Assembly: GCA_046756405.1 (NCBI GenBank)
Contig: JBHHWH010000069.1
Coordinates: forward strand, 1-12,363
Reading direction: 5' to 3'
Length of the DNA: 12,363 nt
Origin: JBHHWH01 sp046756405
Lineage (GTDB): Bacteria; Actinomycetota; Acidimicrobiia; Spongiisociales; ZC4RG35
Below, piece after piece: positions 1 through 7,040 of the stretch (the first letter of the stretch is position 1; each line of letters starts with the position of its first letter). The translations under genes and the position numbers were made by a program. Under the pieces are notes generated by a model. That model saw nothing but the letters and a program-made list of their open reading frames with translations, searched no databases and was not told the origin of the DNA.

Positions 1-7
1 GATCGGA

Positions 8-23
8 CCCTCCGCCGGGAGGG
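8..23. terminator. Hairpin after the response regulator gene
   Basis: A perfect 6-bp inverted repeat, CCCTCC / GGAGGG, encloses the tetraloop GCCG. It begins 5 nt beyond the stop codon of the minus-strand response regulator. The position suits the end of the two-component transcript. No T-tract is visible before the window edge, so intrinsic termination is inferred from position and stem only. Confidence 0.4.
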
Positions 24-28
24 AGGCC

Positions 29-658
29 TCAGGAGATGATGCCGAGGCGAAAGGCTACGGCCACGGCCTCGGACCGCCGGGTCACCCCCAACCGGGCGTA
101 GATACTCCGCAGATGGGACTTCACCGTCGCCTCCGACTCACCGAGACGCTCCGCAATGGCCCGGTTGTCCAGACCGCAGGCGAGGAGAGCCAGGATCTCG
201 ATGTCCTCGCTGCTCAACTCCCCAACAGGCATGTTCGAGCTGGGAGACACCATCTGGGCGATCAACGGTGCGGTGATCTCCCCCTGAATGTAAGAACCGC
301 CTTCGGCAACCACCCGCAGCGCCCGCAGCAGCTCCTCACGGTCACTCGACTTCAGCAGATACCCCGACGCCCCCAACTCGATAGCCCGCTTCACATAAAC
401 CGGATCGTCGTACATCGACAAGACGATCACCCGCGGAGCATCAGGATCATCCCCGATCCTCTCCAACACCTCCAACCCCCCACCCTCCGGCATCTTGAGA
501 TCCAGGAGAATGACATCCGCCTCCACCGACCCCAACAGCTCCAGCAACTCCTCGCCGCCGGAGGCCTCCCCCACGATCTCCACATCATCAACCGGCTCGA
601 GCAGAGTCGAGATCCCCTCCCGAACAATCCGATGATCATCAGCCAGGATGACTCTCAC
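29..658 (-). CDS. NarL/FixJ-family response regulator (REC + LuxR HTH)
   Basis: This 209-residue DNA-binding response regulator is the likely partner of the kinase directly upstream. Residues 1-120 form a receiver domain: acidic pocket D7/D8, phospho-acceptor D53 in the LLDLKMPEGG segment, conserved hydroxyl residue S81 and K103. Residues about 145-206 form a LuxR-type helix-turn-helix, with the recognition region around DNRAIAERLGESEATVKSHL. The length is normal for the family. The start is GTG at 658. It overlaps the TGA of the kinase in the 4-nt string GTGA, which implies translational coupling. By family knowledge, phosphorylation at D53 drives dimerisation and promoter binding. The target genes cannot be told from the sequence. 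A hairpin follows its stop. Confidence 0.95.
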   Translation of the reverse strand: MRVILADDHRIVREGISTLLEPVDDVEIVGEASGGEELLELLGSVEADVILLDLKMPEGGGLEVLERIGDDPDAPRVIVLSMYDDPVYVKRAIELGASGYLLKSSDREELLRALRVVAEGGSYIQGEITAPLIAQMVSPSSNMPVGELSSEDIEILALLACGLDNRAIAERLGESEATVKSHLRSIYARLGVTRRSEAVAVAFRLGIIS

Positions 659-1986
659 GTCTTCACCTCTAGATCGGCTTTAGGTACCCAGGCTTGGAAC
701 AGTGTGCCACCGTTCGCCGACCGCCTAATCCTCACTCCGCCCCCTAAGACCTCCAACCGCTCCCGGGTGATGGTGAGGCCGAGGCCCTCCTCTCCCGAAA
801 ACCCCTCCCCGTCATCAGAGACTTCGATGAACACCATGGTCCTCGTGGAGTAGACGCGAAGCTCGGCTTTCGTGGCGCGGGCGTGACGGCGCACATTGGT
901 AATGGCCTCGCGAGCGGCGCGATAGAGGGCAACCCTTCCCACGGGGGAGAGTTCGAAGTGATCCTCAACTTCGACCTCCACTTCAAGGTCCGTCTCCATC
1001 TCGGTCACCTCAGCCAATTCGTCCAAGGCCGCGGTCAGCGAAAGGTCTTCGCCCGTTCCGTGGCTCAGCGAGCGGAGGGTGGCGCGCAGGGTCCTTTCCA
1101 CCTCTCCCACCAACGACCCAAGTTTGGCCAGCTCGCCGCCCTGCGGCGCCTCGCTTCCTACCTCGGATCGAAGATGCTCAAGCCCGTAGTGGACGCGGTA
1201 GAGGGTCTGGCCGATGTCGTCGTGAAGCAACCCGATGATGCGCTTTCGTTCCTCGGCCTGTGCCTGGACCAGGTCACCGAACAGTTTCTCAGCGAGGCGC
1301 TGGCGGCGGGTGATGATCCGACCGTTCACGATCAGGAGCCCGACGATGAACACCGCGAATAGACCCATCGACACGGCCACACTCCACCAGACGTAGCGTC
1401 GGGTGTCGGAGACCGCGCCCTCTATGTGCTCGGCCAGACCGTATCCCTCGAACACAGCCACTACGTCGCCCGATTTGCCGAACACCGGTATGTAGTACTC
1501 CCGAAGCGGGGGAAGACCTCTTTCGAAACGGGCCTCGGGCAGGTCGAGGTCGGGTACGTCGGACTGGTCGGCTCCCTCGAAAGCAGCAAGGCGCTCCCTT
1601 GTCGGGGGGTAACGCTCACCGATCAGCTCAGCTCGATCCGAGTAGGCGATAGTTCCGTCAGGAAGCCAGATCTTCACTCGAAACGTGTCTACTCCGAGGA
1701 CCTGACGCTTCACGAATTCGTCGAGGGCCGCTATGGCCTGCGGGTTCCCCGGATCGGGCGGCATCAGGCCCGACTCCGCCAGCTCCTCAGCAACTCGGCG
1801 GCGACTGTCGATTTCCGCGTTCACGAAGTGCCTCTCCACCTGCCGAGGAATCCATAGACCCAGGGCAACGACGACCACCGCCGAGGCCGCCAGGGACACC
1901 AGCGCCACCCGGCCGATGGGGCCGGCGGCCTTCAGCTCGGCGCGGAGCGCGGCGAGGCCTCTGGGTTCAGCTTGGCCTGATGTCAC
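655..1986 (-). CDS. NarL-type membrane sensor histidine kinase (HisKA_3)
   Basis: This 443-residue sensor kinase has an N-terminal membrane helix at about 27-46 and a second at about 199-221. The roughly 150-residue segment between them should face outside and be the sensor; it contains a VKIWLPDGTIAYSD stretch typical of many actinobacterial kinases of this class. The HisKA_3 dimerisation/phosphotransfer helix carries H255 in RIIGLLHDDIGQ. The ATPase domain shows the N-box (N364 in REAITNVRRHA), G1 (DDGEGF, 391-396) and G2 (GLGLTI, 401-406), so it looks catalytically intact. An acidic alternating run (EVEVEVEVED, about 333-342) lies before the ATPase domain. The start is GTG at 1986, with AGGAG about 12 nt upstream. 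The 3' end overlaps the response regulator start by 4 nt, so the two form a two-gene operon. The ligand is unknown. Confidence 0.94.
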   Translation of the reverse strand: MTSGQAEPRGLAALRAELKAAGPIGRVALVSLAASAVVVVALGLWIPRQVERHFVNAEIDSRRRVAEELAESGLMPPDPGNPQAIAALDEFVKRQVLGVDTFRVKIWLPDGTIAYSDRAELIGERYPPTRERLAAFEGADQSDVPDLDLPEARFERGLPPLREYYIPVFGKSGDVVAVFEGYGLAEHIEGAVSDTRRYVWWSVAVSMGLFAVFIVGLLIVNGRIITRRQRLAEKLFGDLVQAQAEERKRIIGLLHDDIGQTLYRVHYGLEHLRSEVGSEAPQGGELAKLGSLVGEVERTLRATLRSLSHGTGEDLSLTAALDELAEVTEMETDLEVEVEVEDHFELSPVGRVALYRAAREAITNVRRHARATKAELRVYSTRTMVFIEVSDDGEGFSGEEGLGLTITRERLEVLGGGVRIRRSANGGTLFQAWVPKADLEVKT

Positions 1987-2301
1987 CGGATCTGCTTTCT
2001 CCTATCCTCTCCGTGGCGGGGAGCCCCCTGCAAGCGTAACGGTGGCTAGCCGGCCCGCAGTCGGCGGACCGAAGGGACCTCTTACCGGCTGGAAAGTCGT
2101 CGCGAAGCACCAAAGGGATGCCGATCGGCTAGGTTGAGGGCTACAGCACACCCAACGGGTGCGCTCGGCGCCCGCCTTCGCTCTTTCGTTCCGTCGGTGA
2201 AGTCGCCACACATCAGCCTTGTCCCTCCGATCTTACGAAGGAAGGCCGGTGCGTGAAGGCGTCAGTTAGGAAGACGGTTCGGCTCTGAAGGAGCGAATGC
2301 A
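1987..2301. promoter_or_regulatory. Divergent intergenic region / RRM gene leader
   Basis: This 315-nt stretch has no convincing gene. It lies between the divergently transcribed kinase and the RRM gene, so it must hold both promoters. A TAGGTT box on the plus strand at 2130-2135 resembles an actinobacterial -10 element, but no good -35 is seen. If used, it would give an RRM mRNA leader of about 160 nt. Inverted repeats present include the palindrome GGCTAGCC at 2044-2051, the palindrome GCCGATCGGC at 2120-2129, a short hairpin CGGCT-GGAA-AGTCG at 2086-2099, and the hairpin at 2146-2164. No tRNA or known riboswitch could be assigned with confidence. Confidence 0.5.
2146..2164. other. Hairpin in the RRM leader
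   Basis: The stem CACCC / GGGTG encloses the loop AAC. It is extended by two more G-C pairs beyond a single A/C mismatch. No T-tract follows, so it is not an obvious terminator. It may be a structural element of the 5' leader of the downstream RNA-binding protein gene, which is inference. Confidence 0.4.
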
Positions 2302-2556
2302 ATGTCCACCAATATCTATGTCGGGAACCTCCCGTTCCAGACCAACTCGTCCGACCTGGAGGCTCTGTTTGCCGCCCACGGCGAGGTGACCAGCGCCCAG
2401 GTGATCTCAGATCGCGACACCGGCCGCTCCCGAGGCTTTGGCTTCGTGGAGATGGCCTCCGCCGATGCCGCCAACGCGGCCATTGAGGCCCTCGACGGCC
2501 GGGACTACGACGGCCGTCGCCTCAAGGTCAACATCGCCCGCGAGCGCTCCCGCTGA
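2302..2556 (+). CDS. Single-RRM RNA-binding protein
   Basis: This 84-residue protein consists almost entirely of one RNA recognition motif. RNP2 is IYVGNL (residues 5-10) and RNP1 is RGFGFVEM (residues 44-51). The aromatic RNA-stacking residues Y6, F46 and F48 are all present, and a basic tail (ARERSR) ends the protein. The length matches the small bacterial RRM proteins of cyanobacteria and other phyla, several of which are cold- or stress-induced and bind single-stranded RNA. The start is well supported: AAGGAG lies 8 nt before the ATG. An overlapping ATG at 2297 is out of frame. It is monocistronic, with a long upstream region and two hairpins after its stop. Such genes are often controlled through their leader; that is inference here. 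The RNA targets are unknown. Confidence 0.95.
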   Translation: MSTNIYVGNLPFQTNSSDLEALFAAHGEVTSAQVISDRDTGRSRGFGFVEMASADAANAAIEALDGRDYDGRRLKVNIARERSR

Positions 2557-2560
2557 TCCT

Positions 2561-2576
2561 GCGGCCCCAAGGCCGC
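2561..2576 (+). other. Small hairpin after the RRM gene
   Basis: A perfect 6-bp stem, GCGGCC / GGCCGC, encloses the loop CCAA and begins 4 nt after the RRM stop codon. No T-tract follows. It may protect the mRNA 3' end or act in tandem with the larger terminator hairpin 11 nt further on. Confidence 0.4.
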
Positions 2577-2586
2577 TGCCAACCAA

Positions 2587-2615
2587 AGAAGCCCCCGGCT
2601 GTCGCGGGGGCTTCT
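2587..2615. terminator. Shared bidirectional terminator (RRM gene / sppA)
   Basis: A perfect 11-bp inverted repeat, AGAAGCCCCCG / CGGGGGCTTCT, encloses a 7-nt loop. On the plus strand it is followed by CATTTGC. On the minus strand the stem is followed by TTTGGTT. It lies 30 nt past the RRM stop and 7 nt past the stop of the convergent sppA gene, so one hairpin can end both transcripts. The U-tracts are short, as is usual in high-GC genomes. Confidence 0.82.
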
Positions 2616-2622
2616 CATTTGC

Positions 2623-4398
2623 TCAAGTCGGAGGCAGCATCCGCACCGTGTCCCTCAGCGGGGAGACCGCCAGGGAGGAGACCAGCTCCGCCACGGCCTG
2701 CGTGATCGCAGTGCTGGGCTCGCTGCTCTCGCCCTTGGCAGGTAGGGGCAGGACCTTCTTCTTCGGGAAGGGGACCAGCCTTACCGGTGCGTCGGGCTCC
2801 AGCTCCAGCAACTCCCGGGCTAGCTCGATCGCCCGCTCGAGCCCACCCAGCTCGTCCACCAGCCCGAGGCGGTGGGCCTCCTCTCCGGTCCAGACCCGCC
2901 CCTTGGCCAGGTCCTCAACCTGTTGGGGTTGCAGGCCCCGACCCTCTCCCACCCGGCCTTTGAACTCCTCGTAGATCATGTCCAGGGTGGCGCTGACCCG
3001 TTGCCGCTCACTTTCGGTGAAGGGTCGGTCGGGGGTGAAGATGGTGGCGTTCTGACCCAGGTGTAGCTCGTCCCAATTCACGCCTGCCTTCTCCCACGCG
3101 GGGCGGGTCACCAGCTTCCCGGTGACGACACCGATCGACCCGGTGAGGGTCCCCGGCTGGGCCACGATCCGATCGGTGGTGCTGGAAATCCAATAGCCCC
3201 CGGATCCGGCCACATCGCCCATCGAGACCACCACCGGCTTTCCCGCCTCCTGGGCTCGCACGATCTCCCGCCGGATCACCTCCGAGCCCACCGCCGACCC
3301 ACCGGGAGAGTCCACACGAAAGATGATGGCCTTCACCTTCTTGTCGTCGATCGCCTCGCGGAAGGCCTCGGCAACGACATCGGCCCCCATCGAACTGGTG
3401 CGGCTGAGGGGGTCGAATCGAGGTCTGCCCCGGTTGATGCTCCCCACACCGTGGATCAGGGCCAGGGCAGTCCCCTTGCGATGGGGTCGCCCGACCCGCT
3501 TGAGGTATCGGTCGAGGAAGAGAAGCTTCCCCTCCTCCCCCCTGGCCTTGTCATAGACCTGGTCCCGATAGGAGATGGCATCGACCAGACCCGCCTCCAC
3601 CGCCTCATGGGGAAGCAGTGGAGCATGGTCGATCAGCTCCCGCACCCGGCCTTCATCCAGCCCCCGATCCTCCCCTATCCCGGCCACGATCTGAGAGAAC
3701 TGCGACTCGAGGATCGCGGTGGCGGCCTCACGGTGAGGTTCGGTGTAGTGGTCCTCAGTGAGGAGGTACTTGGCAGCCTTGTACTCCCGTCGGTGGTCGA
3801 AGTCGGGGATGATCGAAAGCTTGTCGAACAGCCGCCGCAGGAAGGGGGTCCGCCCCACCAGTCCGGTCAGGTACAGCTCCCCGATCGGCTGGAGATGTAC
3901 CTCGTCGAAGGTCGCGGCGAGGTAGTAGCCGACGGTGGCCGACCGGCCCTCTCCGAAGGTCTCAGCGAAGGCGTAAGCCCTCTTACCCGCGGTGCGAAAG
4001 GCCGTGACGGCGTCGCGAAGTTCCTGGGCCTGGGCCAGGCCAACCTGACCGTTGCCGAGACGTACCACAAGGGCGTCCACCCGATTGTCGGACGCGGCCC
4101 TCGTCAACGCCTCGACGATGTCCCGCAGCACAGGTTTCCCCGACGCCAGGGCCCGACCCACGGGATGGGAGGGAACGTGTTCAACTACTCCGCTCTCCAG
4201 GTCCAGTTCCAGCACGGTACGCGAGGGCACACGGCGCCGCAGGAGCCGGTAGGCCACCGCCACCGCCAGGGTGACTGCGAGCAGTCCCAGGGCCAGGGGA
4301 GGCAGTACGAGGAAGCCGAACACCCATATGGCCACCACCACCCCCACCAGCGTGCCGAGGACAACCAATACCGATCGGAGCAGTTTCTCCAGCTTCAC
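2623..4398 (-). CDS. sppA: Signal peptide peptidase SppA, 67-kDa type
   Basis: This 591-residue membrane serine protease belongs to the double-domain (67K) SppA class. It degrades cleaved signal peptides and membrane protein fragments. Residues about 9-51 are strongly hydrophobic and long enough for two membrane helices, with a basic RLLRRR end. The rest forms two tandem ClpP/crotonase-like domains. The Ser/Lys dyad is visible: K207 in RREYKAAKYL of the first domain (equivalent to K209 of E. coli SppA), and S399 in MGDVAGSGGYWIS of the second (equivalent to S409). The DSPGGSAVGSE segment (363-373) matches the conserved S49 region. The start is GTG at 4398, with a strong AAGGAGG at 4407-4413. 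The upstream neighbour is divergent, 60 nt away. No frameshift or missing catalytic residue was seen. The C-terminal tail of about 45 residues is not conserved in character. Confidence 0.93.
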   Translation of the reverse strand: MKLEKLLRSVLVVLGTLVGVVVAIWVFGFLVLPPLALGLLAVTLAVAVAYRLLRRRVPSRTVLELDLESGVVEHVPSHPVGRALASGKPVLRDIVEALTRAASDNRVDALVVRLGNGQVGLAQAQELRDAVTAFRTAGKRAYAFAETFGEGRSATVGYYLAATFDEVHLQPIGELYLTGLVGRTPFLRRLFDKLSIIPDFDHRREYKAAKYLLTEDHYTEPHREAATAILESQFSQIVAGIGEDRGLDEGRVRELIDHAPLLPHEAVEAGLVDAISYRDQVYDKARGEEGKLLFLDRYLKRVGRPHRKGTALALIHGVGSINRGRPRFDPLSRTSSMGADVVAEAFREAIDDKKVKAIIFRVDSPGGSAVGSEVIRREIVRAQEAGKPVVVSMGDVAGSGGYWISSTTDRIVAQPGTLTGSIGVVTGKLVTRPAWEKAGVNWDELHLGQNATIFTPDRPFTESERQRVSATLDMIYEEFKGRVGEGRGLQPQQVEDLAKGRVWTGEEAHRLGLVDELGGLERAIELARELLELEPDAPVRLVPFPKKKVLPLPAKGESSEPSTAITQAVAELVSSLAVSPLRDTVRMLPPT

Positions 4399-4420
4399 AA
4401 CTCTCCTCCTTGTCGATCGC

Positions 4421-4448
4421 TTGGCACCCTATCCAGCCTGACTAACTT
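4421..4448 (+). promoter_or_regulatory. Candidate promoter of the flavoprotein gene
   Basis: TTGGCA at 4421-4426 matches the -35 consensus at 5 of 6 positions. A 16-nt spacer leads to TAACTT at 4443-4448, a TANNNT -10 box. The box ends only 10 nt before the proposed GTG start at 4459. No Shine-Dalgarno is present, so the transcript would be leaderless or nearly so. Confidence 0.45.
4426..4431 (-). promoter_or_regulatory. Candidate -10 box for sppA
   Basis: On the minus strand this reads TAGGGT, a TANNNT-type -10 element. Transcription from about 4419 would give a leader of about 20 nt carrying the strong Shine-Dalgarno of sppA. No matching -35 was found, so confidence is limited. It falls inside the divergent promoter of the flavoprotein gene. 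Confidence 0.35.
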
Positions 4449-4458
4449 CCCCGCCACC

Positions 4459-6921
4459 GTGGAACCCAGCCCAACCCCTCCCATCCCCGACCGGGCCCGG
4501 GTCGTCATCGTCGGTGGCGGGGTCATCGGAGCGAGCGTCGCCTACCACCTGGCCGATCTCGGATGGAGCGACGTGGTGATTCTGGAGCGCCACCGGCTGA
4601 CGGCCGGGACCACCTGGCATGCCGCCGGATTGATCGTCACCTTCGGCGCCTTCTCAGAAACTGCCACCGCGATCCGCCTCTACACCCGGGACCTCTATGC
4701 GCGCCTGGAGGCCGAAACCGGGCATAGCACTGGCTTGAGGCCGGTGGGGTTCGTCGAGGTAGCCAGCGACGAGGACCGCCTCGAGGAATACCGTCGGGTG
4801 GCAGCCTTCAACCGCTATTGCGGAGTCGAGGTGGAGGAAATCTCCGCCGCGGAGGTAGCGGAGCTGTTCCCCCTGGCCCGGACCGACGACATACTGGCTG
4901 GCTTCTATGTTCCCGGAGACGGAAGAGCCAACCCGGTGGACGTGACCATGTCCCTGGCTGCCGGCGCCAGGCAGAAGGGAGCGCGGATCATCGAAGGGGT
5001 GGCCGCTACCGGGTTCCGCCTCCATGGGGGCACAGTCACCGGGGTACACACCACAGCCGGGACGATCGAAGCCGAGTACGTGGTCAACTGTGCCGGGATG
5101 TGGGCCCGGGAGTTGGGGGCGAGGGCCGGAGTCAGCATCCCCCTCCAGGCCGCCGAGCACTACTACCTGATCACCGAGGAGATCGAGGGGATCTCCAACA
5201 CCTGGCCGGTTCTCGAAGACCCGGGCTCCTACGGCTACTACCGGGAAGAGGTGGGAGGGCTGATGATCGGCCTCTTCGAGCCTGAGGCGGCGCCGTGGAG
5301 GGTGGAGGGCATCCCCGAGGGCTTCGGCTTCGGTGAGATCACCCCCGACTGGGACCGGATGGGCCCCTACGTGGAAAGGGCCATGGAGCGGGTGCCGGCC
5401 GTCAAGGATGCAGGCATCCGCAAGTTCTTCTGCGGCCCGGAGAGCTTCACCCCGGACCTCCAGCCCATCGTCGGCGAGGCCCCAGAGGTGCGCAACTACT
5501 TCGTCGCTGCCGGACTCAACTCGGTAGGCATCCTCACCGCCGGAGGGATAGGCCGAATAGTCGCCCGGTGGATCGTCGATGGACAGCCAGACGTGGACGT
5601 CACGGCCTTTCACATCGACCGCCTCCGGCCCTTTCAGGCGGCTCCGGCATACCTGCGGGCTCGCACTACCGAGTCCCTGGGAATGGTCTACCGACACCAC
5701 TACCCCTACCGCTCCCCCCAGACGGCGCGGAAGGCGAAACTGTCACCGCTTCATGAACGGCTGGCAGGCTGGGGCGCCTACTTCCGCGATGTGAGCGGCT
5801 GGGAGGCCCCCGACTGGTACGCGCCACCCGGCGTGGAACCGCGAGTGGCGCAGCACTCGTGGGGGCGAGAGGACTGGTTCCCCTACTGGGAAGAAGAACA
5901 CCAGGCGGCCCGGGAGGGGGTGATCCTGATGGACATGTCCTTCATGTCCAAGTTCACGGTGACCGGTCCCGGCGCCGGCGACTTCCTGGACCGTCTGTCC
6001 ACAGCCAGGGTGGATGGAGAGGCAGGGAAGATCACCTACACCCAATGGCTCAACGAGAGCGGCACGATCGAAGCCGACCTGACGGTGACCAAGCTGGTGG
6101 AGGACCGGTTCTGGGTGGTGGCCACCGACACCGCCCACCGTCACGTGGAGACGTGGATGCGCCGCCATCTGAGCGGAGGGGTCGAGGTCGAAGACGTCAC
6201 CGACGCCTACGCCCAGATCAATATTCAAGGACCCCGCTCCCGGGATCTGCTTCAGAGCCTGACGATCGCCGACCTGTCCAACGTGGCCTTCCCCTATCGC
6301 GCCGCCCGACACATCGGGGTGGGCGGGATCGAGGTGCTGTGCATCCGCATCACCTACCTGGGGGAGCTTGGCTACGAGCTGTACGTGCCCGCGGCTGAAG
6401 CCATCGCCGTCTACGACCTTCTCGTGGAAAAAGGTACGGACTTGGGGATGCGTCATGCCGGGCTCAAGGCCTTGGCCAGCCTGCGTCTGGAGAAGGCCTA
6501 CCGGGACTACGGCCACGACATCGACAACACCGACACCCTCACCGAGGCGGGCCTGGCGTTCACCGCCGATCTGGACAAGCCCGGTGGGTTCATCGGGAGG
6601 GAGGCGGTGAAACAGCAGGTTGCCGCGGGCCCTCCCAGCCGTCTCCTCGCACAGGTACTCCTACTGGACCCGGAGCCCATGCTCTACCACGGCGAGGTCG
6701 TCTACCGCGACGGTGCGGCGGTGGGACGTGTGCGCTCTGGTTCCTACGGCCACACCCTGGGGGGAGCGGTGGGACTGGTGATGGTGGAGTCAGACCAGCC
6801 GGTGACCGACGCCTACCTGGCAGAGGGAGCGTGGCGGGTGGATGTTGCCGGGGTGCAGTACCCGGCCCGGGTCTCCCGTCGGCCCCTCTACGATCCCCGA
6901 GCCGAGCGGGTCAAGATGTGA
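4459..6921 (+). CDS. Dimethylglycine/sarcosine dehydrogenase-type FAD + GcvT protein
   Basis: This 820-residue two-part enzyme oxidatively demethylates an N-methylated glycine and transfers the one-carbon unit to tetrahydrofolate. The N-terminal FAD domain (about 1-380) has the dinucleotide motif VVIVGGGVIGASVAYHL (15-31). H54 in TTWHAAGL sits where dimethylglycine dehydrogenase carries covalent flavin. The HYYLITEE and NYFVAAGLNSVGI segments are typical of the family. A central FAO_M-like domain follows (about 380-440), then a GcvT aminomethyltransferase half. That half has D540 in GTIEADLTV, at the position of the catalytic aspartate of dimethylglycine oxidase, and a C-terminal barrel (about 720-815). 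The length matches dimethylglycine oxidase/dehydrogenase (roughly 830). The reading frame stays open upstream to 3451, but that part is antisense to sppA. GTG 4459, just before the FAD motif, is the most sensible start, though it lacks a Shine-Dalgarno. The exact substrate (dimethylglycine, sarcosine or other) and electron acceptor cannot be decided. Confidence 0.9.
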   Translation: MEPSPTPPIPDRARVVIVGGGVIGASVAYHLADLGWSDVVILERHRLTAGTTWHAAGLIVTFGAFSETATAIRLYTRDLYARLEAETGHSTGLRPVGFVEVASDEDRLEEYRRVAAFNRYCGVEVEEISAAEVAELFPLARTDDILAGFYVPGDGRANPVDVTMSLAAGARQKGARIIEGVAATGFRLHGGTVTGVHTTAGTIEAEYVVNCAGMWARELGARAGVSIPLQAAEHYYLITEEIEGISNTWPVLEDPGSYGYYREEVGGLMIGLFEPEAAPWRVEGIPEGFGFGEITPDWDRMGPYVERAMERVPAVKDAGIRKFFCGPESFTPDLQPIVGEAPEVRNYFVAAGLNSVGILTAGGIGRIVARWIVDGQPDVDVTAFHIDRLRPFQAAPAYLRARTTESLGMVYRHHYPYRSPQTARKAKLSPLHERLAGWGAYFRDVSGWEAPDWYAPPGVEPRVAQHSWGREDWFPYWEEEHQAAREGVILMDMSFMSKFTVTGPGAGDFLDRLSTARVDGEAGKITYTQWLNESGTIEADLTVTKLVEDRFWVVATDTAHRHVETWMRRHLSGGVEVEDVTDAYAQINIQGPRSRDLLQSLTIADLSNVAFPYRAARHIGVGGIEVLCIRITYLGELGYELYVPAAEAIAVYDLLVEKGTDLGMRHAGLKALASLRLEKAYRDYGHDIDNTDTLTEAGLAFTADLDKPGGFIGREAVKQQVAAGPPSRLLAQVLLLDPEPMLYHGEVVYRDGAAVGRVRSGSYGHTLGGAVGLVMVESDQPVTDAYLAEGAWRVDVAGVQYPARVSRRPLYDPRAERVKM

Positions 6922-7040
6922 GACCTCATGCTCGGACCACCATGCCTCGGCTTCCTCCGTGTTGGCCACATCACAGCACTCCCCCTCGACCGTGAAGCAT
7001 TGCTCAGCCAGGCGGCACTCGGACGGATAGATTCCCCGGG
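6922..7040 (+). promoter_or_regulatory. Spacer with candidate leaderless promoter of puuD
   Basis: The 119-nt gap between the flavoprotein gene and puuD contains TAGATT at 7028-7033, a TANNNT -10 box. It ends exactly 7 nt before the puuD ATG, which is the spacing seen in leaderless actinobacterial genes. No Shine-Dalgarno and no good -35 are present, and no terminator hairpin was seen, so read-through from the upstream gene is also possible. Confidence 0.42.

Noticed and set aside
1987..2140. Possible c-di-AMP (ydaO) or cobalamin riboswitch on the minus strand before the kinase gene
   Set aside because: The conserved blocks of those classes are not present in order; only scattered GC-rich matches were seen.
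2002..2211. Small minus-strand open frame in the divergent intergenic region
   Set aside because: Its composition is rich in R, G and P, it has no ribosome site, and it would overlap the leader and promoter of the kinase gene. No family was recognised.
3451..4458. Upstream extension of the flavoprotein reading frame by 336 codons
   Set aside because: It lies antisense to the well-supported sppA gene, has low-complexity composition and no family similarity. The FAD motif starts right after GTG 4459.
4654..5700. Long open frame antisense to the flavoprotein gene
   Set aside because: It mirrors a strongly conserved FAD domain on the plus strand and shows no domain of its own.
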